Source of the DNA: a virus
Virus record (IMG/VR): IMGVR_UViG_3300020419_000019
Span: 1 to 54,376 of that record
Length of the DNA stretch: 54,376 bases
Direction: 5' to 3' (one strand)
The notes beneath the pieces were generated by a model. It did no database searches. It saw nothing but the letters and a program-made list of their open reading frames with translations, and was not told the origin of the DNA. The translations under genes were made by a program, and so were the position numbers. How positions within the stretch are numbered: position 1 is the stretch's first letter; the number at the start of each line of letters is the position of its first letter. Below are positions 1 to 7,717 of the stretch, piece by piece.

Positions 1-1560
1 ATAACTACATCCACACCTCATGGACTGAGAAAGGGATCTAAGTTTAGAGTCGTAGATACTAATAGTAATAATATAGGTGAGTTTTTGGTATCTACCATAG
101 CTGGAATTACTACATTTACTACAACTACTGTTAATGATATTAATTATGCTGCTGGACATAAAGTATATCAGCAAACATATACTGCACATAACCAGACAGT
201 ATCTATTGAAGAGACTATAGGTTCAAGATATCAAAACTTATATGCTGGTGAGACTGCAACATTAAAAGATGCAGTTACTAACCTATCTACTTCTATTAAA
301 ATACAAGTTCCTAACTCAGGTATTGGTACTGATCTAAGATTTAAACTAGGTGAGTATATTGAAATAGATAATGAGATTGTAAGAGTTGTAGAACAAGGAC
401 TAGTGGGTGCAGGTAATGATGCTCTTAATGTTGTTAGAGGTGTTCTTGGTACATTACCAGCAGATCATGTTAGTGGATCAATAATTAAAAAAGTAAATGC
501 TTTGGCTCTTGAGTTACGAAGACCATCTATACTTCGTGCATCAGGTCACACATTTGAATATCTTGGTTATGGTCCAGGTAACTACTCAACTGGTTTACCT
601 CAGGTACAAAACAGAACTCTATCAGATGATGAAGAGTACCTAGCACAGTCACAAGAAAGATCTGCTGGTGTAGTGGTCTACACTGGTTTGAATAACGAGG
701 GTGATTTCTATATTGGAAATAAGAGAATATCTTCTTCTAGTGGTAAAGAAACATCATTCAATATTCCTATTCCTAGTGTTACTGGTGAAGCAGTATCAAG
801 TAACTCTGTAGTATTTGATGAAGTTATTGTTCGTCAAAGAATTATCGTTGAGGGTGGTCCTCAACAAAATATACTATCTCAGTTTGATGGTCCTGTATCA
901 TTCTCTAATGATGTTAGTTTCACTGATGATATGGTCACAAGTGGAACTGTAGAACTTGGTGGAAGTATTAATATTATTGGTACATTCCCCACTGGTGCTA
1001 AGTTAAATTGTATTATTGCTGGTGTTGGTACTAATAAATCTGAAATTACTACTGATCCTGCATGTGGATCTGATCTTGTACTTAATGCTGCACCAGGTTT
1101 TGCTGTTGCGATTGCAACTGATACAAGATATACTGCTGATGTAGTATTTGATAATAAAGTTAATTTCAATGGATTTACATCATTCTCACAAAATGTATAT
1201 TCATCTGCAGGGTTTGTAACATTTGCAGGTGGTCCTTTACATGTGACTGATGATATCGTTGCATTCTATGGTCAATCATCTGATGCTACATTGAAAGATA
1301 ATATTTCTACCTTAGATAACCCACTTGCTAAGGTAATGCAAATTCGTGGTACTGAATTTGATTGGAAGGATGGTAATCCTAATTACAAAGGACATGACAT
1401 TGGAGTTATTGCTCAAGATGTTGAATCTGTACTTCCTGATGCAGTATCTACAAAACCAGATGGAACTAAAGGCGTTCATTATAACAAATTAATTCCTCTA
1501 CTCATTGAAGCAGTCAAGGATCTCTCCAAACAGGTAGATGATCTGAGCTCAGATAAATAA
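1..1560 (+). CDS. Tail fibre protein, 3' part, with C-terminal S74 self-cleaving chaperone domain
   Basis: The reading frame is open from base 1, so the true start lies outside the window; a TTG at 85 is not needed as a start. The body is Gly/Thr/Val-rich beta-structured sequence typical of phage fibres. The last 93 residues (from about 1279) form a peptidase S74 intramolecular chaperone: the signature SSDATLKDNI is seen, with the predicted nucleophile Ser at 1279-1281 and its Lys at 1294-1296, followed by the conserved HDIGVIAQDVE segment and a helical tail. In this family the domain drives trimer folding of a beta-helical fibre and then cuts itself off just before the Ser. The next gene is another fibre. 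The fibre body resembles the protein cut off at the right edge, but whether they are related cannot be settled here. S74 domain assignment is firm; the exact fibre type is inferred. Confidence 0.88.
   Translation: MTTSTPHGLRKGSKFRVVDTNSNNIGEFLVSTIAGITTFTTTTVNDINYAAGHKVYQQTYTAHNQTVSIEETIGSRYQNLYAGETATLKDAVTNLSTSIKIQVPNSGIGTDLRFKLGEYIEIDNEIVRVVEQGLVGAGNDALNVVRGVLGTLPADHVSGSIIKKVNALALELRRPSILRASGHTFEYLGYGPGNYSTGLPQVQNRTLSDDEEYLAQSQERSAGVVVYTGLNNEGDFYIGNKRISSSSGKETSFNIPIPSVTGEAVSSNSVVFDEVIVRQRIIVEGGPQQNILSQFDGPVSFSNDVSFTDDMVTSGTVELGGSINIIGTFPTGAKLNCIIAGVGTNKSEITTDPACGSDLVLNAAPGFAVAIATDTRYTADVVFDNKVNFNGFTSFSQNVYSSAGFVTFAGGPLHVTDDIVAFYGQSSDATLKDNISTLDNPLAKVMQIRGTEFDWKDGNPNYKGHDIGVIAQDVESVLPDAVSTKPDGTKGVHYNKLIPLLIEAVKDLSKQVDDLSSDK
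1552..1559 (+). promoter_or_regulatory. T4-type late promoter candidate (GATAAATA)
   Basis: The octamer differs from the T4 late consensus TATAAATA only at its first base. It overlaps the stop codon of the S74 fibre and lies 28 bases before the ATG at 1587, a spacing like that of the late promoters at 22603 and 39600. Overlap with coding sequence leaves chance occurrence possible. Confidence 0.4.
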
Positions 1561-1586
1561 TAAAAAGGTCTCCTTAGCATAAGATA

Positions 1587-4169
1587 ATGCCTACCAATTA
1601 TAAGACTATCATTAATTTTAGAGATGGTATTCAGGTTGATGCCAATGATCTAGTCTCCAATAATGGGCTGGTAGGTATCGGAACTACCATTCCAAGAGAG
1701 GAACTCGATGTTCGTGGTAACCTGATTGTTGAGAATCAGGCAAATTTTAGGGATGTAAATGTTGTCGGGCAGTCTACATTTTATGGTAATATTAATATTG
1801 CTGTTGGAAATTCGGTAGGTATAGGAACTACAATTCCTGAAGCTACATTTCAAGTTGGTGTTGGTACAACTGGTTTTACTGTTGATTCTAATGGTAATGT
1901 AACTGCTGCAACATTTGCTGGTTCAGGTGCTAATTTAACTGATTTACCTACTGCAGTATGGAATCTTCCTTATGCTGGAGCTGGTACTACAATTAATGCA
2001 TTTAGACCTGTTGGTGTTGCTGTAACAAATCCTCAAGCAGATTTTGCAGTCGGAGATATTATTCAACTTGATGCTGTTAGTGGTGTAGGTACATTTGAAG
2101 GATTAGTAGCAAAAAATATAACTGCGGTCAATGCTAGTGGATCTGGTCAAGGTAATATAAATGGAGAAGTTGGTACATTTTCAACTATAACTGCAACCAG
2201 TAATATCACAGGATCATTAATTGGTAATGCTGATACTGCTACACTTGCAACCAACGCACAGGGACTGACTGGTACACCTACTATAACTGTTAACAAGATT
2301 ATAGGTTCGGGTGGAACATTCTCCAACCTTACAGAGTTTGAGTCTATACAAGTATCAGGTGGAATCACAGCAAGCAATGGTATTGTTACTGCAACCACAT
2401 TTAGTGGAACTGCAACTACATCATTAAATGCGTCAGTAGCATATGCGATAGCTGGACAACCAGATATTGAAGCAGATAAGATAGATTCTTTAGGTATTAA
2501 TAGTATATTCATCAGAAATACTGGTGTATCTACATTTGGAGGAGAGGTCTCGGTAGGTAACTTCTTAGGTGTAGGTGCTACATCTTCTTCTCTAGGTAAG
2601 GGAATGGGTGTTATTGGTGCTGCTGACTTCTCAGGTAGTGGTACATTTGGTGGTGACTTAGCAGTTGAAGGTAACTTATCAATCGGTGGTACATTTGGTG
2701 GTGCAGTTAATGTTACTGATGTCACTGCTGGAGAAATTATTGCAACTGGTATTCTTTCTGCTACTACATCATCTAGTGTTGTGTTACATGATACAACTAT
2801 AACAGGAAATGTAGTACAGTCAGCAGGTAAAAATTTAACAGTCGGACAAAATCTTTCTATTGGTGGAACAACTACATTTGGATCACAGATAAACTTTGGT
2901 GATGCATCAACACAAGTTGCTGCTGCTGGCACATTATTTGCTAATTTGAGTGGTATTATTACCACTGGTGGTATTACTGTTGGCGATCTCGATGTTAGTG
3001 GTACTTTCTCATATACTGGTGGAAGTATAGCAACATTCGGTTCGATATTATTAAATAGCAACACTGGATTTGTATCCTGCTCATCTATTGAGGCAGGTAC
3101 AGGTATTATAAGTTGCACAGGATTAAATGCCAGAACTGGAGAAATTACTGGTGGTGGATTAAATCTTACAGGTCCTACTACATCTAATAACTTCTTCCAA
3201 TCAACATCTGGTGTATCTACATTCTTTGATCTTGATATAACTGGTGGTACAAATAGTAATCTTCAATTAACTAGATTAGGATTTAATACTTCTTTAGGTG
3301 CTTTAGGCATCACTGAGGGTATAGCTCTCTGGGATGATGCTGAGATATATGTAAATGATTCACCTGCAAGTGGTATTGGTATTGGTACTACCTCAGGTAA
3401 GAGAGACAGTAATGTTGCTTTATATGTTGGATATGGAAGAGACGGATCAGGTAACTTTATCAATGGTCAGTCAGTATTTGAAGGTGGTGTTGGTATCGGT
3501 ACAATGATGGGGAATGATGATGGTAATATGTTGGAAGTATATAAAGAAACAGTATTTCATTCATATCATACAGGTGTAGGTGGTACTGATGCTGGTCCTG
3601 CTCGTGTTGGATTTGAAACTAATAAACCACGCACAACTCTTGACTTAGGATTTGTTACTAGTGGATTCCTAAGAATACCAAGTTACTTTAATGATGATCC
3701 TAACAATACAGTACCAACAGGCGGTACTAGTGCAGGTACTGGTTCTCTATTCTTTGATACTGCAAGTAATACAGTTGCTGTTAAAAATTCCCAAGATAAT
3801 TGGGTTGGTCTTTCAACTGTATTGAATACAGGTGACGATCCTGCTCAATATGTGCAGGAACTTGGTTTCATAGGTGGTGTTACTACTCAGGCAGAGAGAT
3901 TATCTGCTGAACAAGGAGTTGCAAACATCATTCAACCTTATGATGAGGTAGGAGCTCAAGGAATTGGATGGGGTACTGCACACATGTGGTACAATAAGAC
4001 TTTCAATAAACACCAGTACAAAACCAACCAAGGAATTGGAGTTGCTACACATTATAGATCATATGTTTCTACAGGAACATCCGCTATAGATATTGAACTA
4101 GATAGTAGTGGTACTAAGGTTTACATCACACTACCTGGTATTGGATCTGCTACATTAAATCTAGTCTGA
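1587..4169 (+). CDS. Tail fibre-like structural protein with GIGTT repeats
   Basis: An 860-residue Gly/Thr/Ser-rich protein. The N-terminus (FRDGIQVDANDLV, then GLVGIGTTIPREELDVRGN) is the short repeat common in marine phage fibres, in which GIGTTxP is followed by LDVxG; it recurs near residues 75 and 680. The middle is built of FSG/FGG-T-T-F beta repeats with many ITGG and GTFGG turns, as expected for a triple beta-helix or beta-prism shaft. It has no S74 chaperone and no enzymatic motif, so it may rely on a separate chaperone or fold alone. The start ATG at 1587 follows a possible late promoter; no strong ribosome site is visible. It is probably co-expressed with the collagen-like gene, which starts 9 bases after its stop. 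Role in host recognition is inferred from type and position. Confidence 0.8.
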   Translation: MPTNYKTIINFRDGIQVDANDLVSNNGLVGIGTTIPREELDVRGNLIVENQANFRDVNVVGQSTFYGNINIAVGNSVGIGTTIPEATFQVGVGTTGFTVDSNGNVTAATFAGSGANLTDLPTAVWNLPYAGAGTTINAFRPVGVAVTNPQADFAVGDIIQLDAVSGVGTFEGLVAKNITAVNASGSGQGNINGEVGTFSTITATSNITGSLIGNADTATLATNAQGLTGTPTITVNKIIGSGGTFSNLTEFESIQVSGGITASNGIVTATTFSGTATTSLNASVAYAIAGQPDIEADKIDSLGINSIFIRNTGVSTFGGEVSVGNFLGVGATSSSLGKGMGVIGAADFSGSGTFGGDLAVEGNLSIGGTFGGAVNVTDVTAGEIIATGILSATTSSSVVLHDTTITGNVVQSAGKNLTVGQNLSIGGTTTFGSQINFGDASTQVAAAGTLFANLSGIITTGGITVGDLDVSGTFSYTGGSIATFGSILLNSNTGFVSCSSIEAGTGIISCTGLNARTGEITGGGLNLTGPTTSNNFFQSTSGVSTFFDLDITGGTNSNLQLTRLGFNTSLGALGITEGIALWDDAEIYVNDSPASGIGIGTTSGKRDSNVALYVGYGRDGSGNFINGQSVFEGGVGIGTMMGNDDGNMLEVYKETVFHSYHTGVGGTDAGPARVGFETNKPRTTLDLGFVTSGFLRIPSYFNDDPNNTVPTGGTSAGTGSLFFDTASNTVAVKNSQDNWVGLSTVLNTGDDPAQYVQELGFIGGVTTQAERLSAEQGVANIIQPYDEVGAQGIGWGTAHMWYNKTFNKHQYKTNQGIGVATHYRSYVSTGTSAIDIELDSSGTKVYITLPGIGSATLNLV

Positions 4170-4178
4170 GGAAAATAA

Positions 4179-5882
4179 ATGGCAGCAAATAATTGGAGTA
4201 AGACAACTCAACAGTTATTGACTGGTACACCTGGCACACAAATATCATTTGGTGAAATTCGTGCTGCTATAGGTGATACTAGTAAATCTATTTCTGCTTC
4301 AGAATTACACAGACAAACAGACCTTGATGCACCATATGATTTTAGTCAGGGTAAATATCCATCATCATCAGCACCACATCTACCTTATGTTTTAGATGCT
4401 ACTGAGAATGTTGGTGTACCTACCACTGGTGCAATTACACCACAGGATGTAAGAGGAGTCATAAAAGAATATGTGATTGAACAGGATACATTGACAGAGG
4501 AGGAGAACTTTAATGTTACTACTCTAAGTAGTCCTACAACACCTAGTATCAATGCTGATTGGAACTCAAACTTAAATAAAAATATATCAAAATTTCTCAA
4601 GATTAAAGGTAGACTAGTAAGTACTAATATATCAAATCCTGCTGCTGTTGCCGATCAACCATCATCTAACCTAACATTATTTGTTAACAATGCACCATCA
4701 TCTTATGGTGTATATGGTGCAGGTGGTACTATCAATCAACCTGGCGGACATGCTATTAGTATCAGTCAACCATCAGGTCCTGCGATTAGAAAAGTATTTG
4801 TAGAGTGTGAAGGTTCAGACGCTAGGATATATGGTGGAGGTGGAGGTGGAAAAGATGGTGTTGATGGTGTAGACGGTTCAAATGGCACTGGAGAGTCCAC
4901 TGGAGTACCTGGCACACCTGGTTCTGATGGTGGTACAGGTAGTGATGGATCAGATGGTGGTGCAGGTAGTGATGGATCAGATGGTTCAGATGGATCAGCA
5001 GGATCCACTGGTACACCTGGTATGCAAAGAACAACATTCCAACAAAGAGCCACAGTACAAAATAGGACAACAGCACAAAACAGGAGTTCTCGTCGTAGGA
5101 GATTTGGTGGGTGGCCTCGTAGTCGTCGTGGACAAATTCAAGGTAGAACATCATATCAAGCAACAAGTAGTGGACAAGCAAGGTCAGCAGCACAGTCAAA
5201 AATGGCATGTTTTGGTGGTGCAGCAGGTGGTGCAGGTTCTAAAGGTTTACATGGTAATTCTGGTGGCGGTGGTTCAGGTGGTCAAGGTGGATCTGGCGGT
5301 GGCGGTGGTCAGGGTGGAACTGGAGGACCTGCAGGTTATTCAGGACAAGGTGGAGTAAAAGGATTAGGTGGTACAGCAGCACCAGGTCGTGGCTGGAATT
5401 ATAAAACTGGTAACATAACAGGAACACCTGGTAGTTTCGGAACACCTGGCACACCTGGTGGTGGAGGAGGAGCAGGAACACCTGGTACACCTGGCGGAAG
5501 TGGACAACCAGGAACACCTGGTACACCTGGCGGAAGTGGAACACCTGGCAGTGGTGGTACACCTGGTACACCTGGTGGTGCTGCAAGTTGTAGTGCTGCT
5601 ACACCTGGTACACCTGGAACACCTGGTACACCTGGTACTTCTGGAACACCTGGTAGCGATGGTCAACCTGGTTCAAAGGGTAGCGATGGTCAACCTGGTC
5701 AACCTGGTACACCTGGCAATCCTGGTCAACCTGGTCAACCTGGTGGTCCTGGTCAACCTGGTGGTAATGGTGGTGACTGGGGTGAAGCAGGTGGTTCACA
5801 AGGTGGTGCTGCAGGTCGTGCAGTTGCTGGTAGTAAATATGAAGTTAAACCGAACAATGGAGATATTAAAGTAATTTACTAA
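4179..5882 (+). CDS. Collagen-like, glycine-rich adhesin or fibre tip protein
   Basis: A 567-residue protein. Residues 1-215 form a non-repetitive head starting MAANNWSKTTQQLLTG, likely the virion-attachment part. Residues about 216-281 are GGGGGGKDG followed by Gly-X-Asp triplets. Residues 282-345 are a Gln/Thr/Arg-rich spacer with a run of four Arg. Residues 346-405 are polyglycine-type sequence. Residues about 405-531 are collagen-like, with roughly 15 Gly-Thr-Pro and 7 Gly-Gln-Pro triplets, followed by a short non-repetitive tail. Proline is almost always in the third (Y) position. Glycine-rich stretches also recall the polyglycine-II loops of gp38-type phage adhesins. A TGAGGA site precedes the ATG by a few bases. 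The next gene is a prolyl-hydroxylase-like oxygenase, suggesting the Pro may be modified. The collagen repeat is directly visible; receptor binding is inferred. Confidence 0.82.
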   Translation: MAANNWSKTTQQLLTGTPGTQISFGEIRAAIGDTSKSISASELHRQTDLDAPYDFSQGKYPSSSAPHLPYVLDATENVGVPTTGAITPQDVRGVIKEYVIEQDTLTEEENFNVTTLSSPTTPSINADWNSNLNKNISKFLKIKGRLVSTNISNPAAVADQPSSNLTLFVNNAPSSYGVYGAGGTINQPGGHAISISQPSGPAIRKVFVECEGSDARIYGGGGGGKDGVDGVDGSNGTGESTGVPGTPGSDGGTGSDGSDGGAGSDGSDGSDGSAGSTGTPGMQRTTFQQRATVQNRTTAQNRSSRRRRFGGWPRSRRGQIQGRTSYQATSSGQARSAAQSKMACFGGAAGGAGSKGLHGNSGGGGSGGQGGSGGGGGQGGTGGPAGYSGQGGVKGLGGTAAPGRGWNYKTGNITGTPGSFGTPGTPGGGGGAGTPGTPGGSGQPGTPGTPGGSGTPGSGGTPGTPGGAASCSAATPGTPGTPGTPGTSGTPGSDGQPGSKGSDGQPGQPGTPGNPGQPGQPGGPGQPGGNGGDWGEAGGSQGGAAGRAVAGSKYEVKPNNGDIKVIY

Positions 5883-5890
5883 TTTTTATT

Positions 5891-6490
5891 ATGTCAATTT
5901 ACCCTTTGAGTCCGTCCCCTAATTTTCGGGGTGAGACACTATATCAAACATGGGAAGATGGTTTCACCTCAAACGAGTGCCATCGTATTATTAACTATGG
6001 TGAGTCTCTTTCACCAAAACCTGCTACAGTCGGTAATAATATTGATACCAATGTAGTGGATAGTATTCGTACATCTAAGACTGCATGGTTAGACTGCAAT
6101 AATGATACAAAATGGTTATATGAGCGTTTAGGTAATATATTGAGAGTAACTAATGGTATGTTCTGGAAGTTTGATATCCGAGGATTTCATGAGCATATTC
6201 AATACACAGTATATGAAGGAGAAGATCAAGGCTTTTATAGATGGCATGTAGATAATAATATGCAGTCAGATGTACCACCAAGAAAATTGAGTATGACTGT
6301 ACAATTATCTGATCCTAGTGACTATACTGGTGGTGAATTACAGTTGCATGATGGTGAAGTACAGACTGCAGTAAATAGTAGAGGACATGTAATAATATTT
6401 CCCAGTTATGTTTTACATAGGGTTAAACCTGTAACATCTGGAGTTAGAAGAAGTTTGGTAGTCTGGGCAAATGGTCCTGGATTCAAGTGA
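5891..6490 (+). CDS. 2-oxoglutarate/Fe(II)-dependent oxygenase, prolyl 4-hydroxylase-like
   Basis: A 199-residue protein close to the minimal catalytic size of the family. The iron-binding triad is visible: His119 and Asp121 in WHVDN and His176 in YVLHRV, with Arg186 or Arg187 ten residues later as the expected 2-oxoglutarate carboxylate ligand. The LSMTVQLSDPSDYTGGEL segment between them matches the core strands of prolyl 4-hydroxylases and PKHD-type hydroxylases. Such enzymes use O2 and 2-oxoglutarate to hydroxylate proline or other residues. It starts 8 bases after the stop of the collagen-like gene, whose prolines sit in the Y position that animal collagen hydroxylases prefer, so that protein is the obvious candidate substrate (inference). 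Oxygenases of this fold are common in marine T4-like phages, and other substrates such as host proteins or nucleic acid are possible. Confidence 0.88.
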   Translation: MSIYPLSPSPNFRGETLYQTWEDGFTSNECHRIINYGESLSPKPATVGNNIDTNVVDSIRTSKTAWLDCNNDTKWLYERLGNILRVTNGMFWKFDIRGFHEHIQYTVYEGEDQGFYRWHVDNNMQSDVPPRKLSMTVQLSDPSDYTGGELQLHDGEVQTAVNSRGHVIIFPSYVLHRVKPVTSGVRRSLVVWANGPGFK

Positions 6491-6512
6491 TAGACAGTGA
6501 TTTAAGTGTCTA
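6491..6512. promoter_or_regulatory. Inverted repeat, AGTGT/ACACT dyad family
   Basis: TAGACAGT and AGTGTCTA flank a 6-base spacer; the arms pair with one mismatch. The same arms recur at 17461-17482, and related AGTGT/ACACT dyads lie at 11511 and 16464, each before an early-type transcription unit. It could be an operator, an RNA processing hairpin or a weak terminator lacking a T run. Confidence 0.45.
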
Positions 6513-6535
6513 CTACATCCCCATTGTGAGGTAAA

Positions 6536-7717
6536 ATGGTGTATAATATAGGTATGAAGAATACCCATCTTGAACACTTAGAAGATGACATCCTCAACAG
6601 TGGTGCTGTTGGTGGATTCAATGTCGTTTCCGTACTCAGATCATTTGGTAATATGCTCACAGGCACTAAGTCTGATCTAAGTGTTACTACTAAGTGGGAT
6701 GGAGCTCCTGCAATTATTTGTGGCACTGACCCTGTTACTGGTAAATTCTTTGTTGGAACTAAATCAGTATTCAATAAGATTACACCTAAAGTATGTTATG
6801 ATAATGTTGATGTTGATCGTTTCTATGAGTCAGAAGTACTTCGTGCAAAGTTAAAAGATTGTCTTAAGTATCTTTCTCAATTAAATATCAAAGGTATTAT
6901 TCAAGGAGATTTATTATTCTCATCAGGAGACAAAAGATATGCGAGTATTGGTGGACATAGAGTTATTACATTTAATCCTAATGCCATTACCTATGCAGTA
7001 TCGTGTCAATCAAGTCAAGGTATAGCAGTAGAGAGAGCAAATATTGGTATTGTATTTCATACAGTATATCAAGGTAGTTCAATACAAGATTGCAAGGCAG
7101 TATATAAAGCACCCTTATTTGTAGGCACAGAAGATATATTCATACCTAATGCTAACTTCAATGATGCTAAAGGTATAAGTCGTTTCAATAATAGTCAGAA
7201 GATCAAGTATATTGCTACTATTAATCGTGCGGAGGGTTCACTCAAGAGAGCATCAAGATTTCTTGACATCATGCAAAGTCATGGTCAATCTAGATTCTTA
7301 ATGCCAACACTATTCAAGCAATTCTTTAATAACCAGATTCGTACTGGCAAAAGTATTCTAAACACTAGAAGAACAGTTGCACAGTTTGCTAAGTTTTATT
7401 CTGACAGACTAGATGCAGAAATGAATGCTAAAACAAGTGCTAAAGGTAAAGAGAGATATAAACAAATGAAGGCAGAAGGTCTTAACTTTATTGCTAGGTA
7501 TCAGAATGAGATATATTTTACATTTGCATCATACATTTCTATTCGTGATGCCAAGAGAATGGTCATAACACAGTTAAATAAGGTTGGTCAAATAAGAACA
7601 TACATAGGAAATACACCAACAAATCCAGAGGGATATGTTGTTTCTACCAACAACTATGCTATGAAGTTTGTTGATGATGACTTTAGAAAAGCAAACATTC
7701 TCTTTGGAATACAATGA
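6536..7717 (+). CDS. Ligase-fold (covalent nucleotidyltransferase-like) protein, function unknown
   Basis: A 393-residue protein with motifs in the order found in ATP-dependent DNA/RNA ligases and capping enzymes: KWDG at residues 53-56 (motif I, with Lys53 as the possible AMP-bearing residue), IIQGD at 121-125 (like motif III, Asp for Glu), EGYVV at 365-369 (motif IV) and AMKF at 375-378 (motif V). About 240 residues lie between motifs III and IV, far more than in minimal ligases, and include a basic, helical part. No OB-fold C-terminal domain follows. Similar proteins are known as uncharacterised in marine T4-like phages. ATG at 6536 has a GAGG site; ATG at 6554, just after a TATAAT, is an alternative. 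The stop overlaps the start of the halogenase gene (ATGA), so the two are translationally coupled. The fold is a moderately confident reading; the substrate is unknown. Confidence 0.6.
   Translation: MVYNIGMKNTHLEHLEDDILNSGAVGGFNVVSVLRSFGNMLTGTKSDLSVTTKWDGAPAIICGTDPVTGKFFVGTKSVFNKITPKVCYDNVDVDRFYESEVLRAKLKDCLKYLSQLNIKGIIQGDLLFSSGDKRYASIGGHRVITFNPNAITYAVSCQSSQGIAVERANIGIVFHTVYQGSSIQDCKAVYKAPLFVGTEDIFIPNANFNDAKGISRFNNSQKIKYIATINRAEGSLKRASRFLDIMQSHGQSRFLMPTLFKQFFNNQIRTGKSILNTRRTVAQFAKFYSDRLDAEMNAKTSAKGKERYKQMKAEGLNFIARYQNEIYFTFASYISIRDAKRMVITQLNKVGQIRTYIGNTPTNPEGYVVSTNNYAMKFVDDDFRKANILFGIQ

Noticed and set aside
2147-3118. 323-codon open frame on the - strand in the fibre gene
   Set aside because: It is the complement of Gly/Thr/Ser-rich repeats (Pro/Val/Ile-rich by composition), with no start signal and full overlap with a clear gene.
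4849-5770. CRISPR-like array in the collagen-like gene
   Set aside because: The short repeats (ACACCTGGT units) are codon repeats of Gly-Thr-Pro with no unique spacers of fixed length.
4822-5874. Long open frames in other frames and on the - strand across the collagen-like gene
   Set aside because: They arise from the low-complexity GGT/CCT/ACA repeat, are Val/Leu/His- or Cys/Thr-repetitive, and have no domain pattern.
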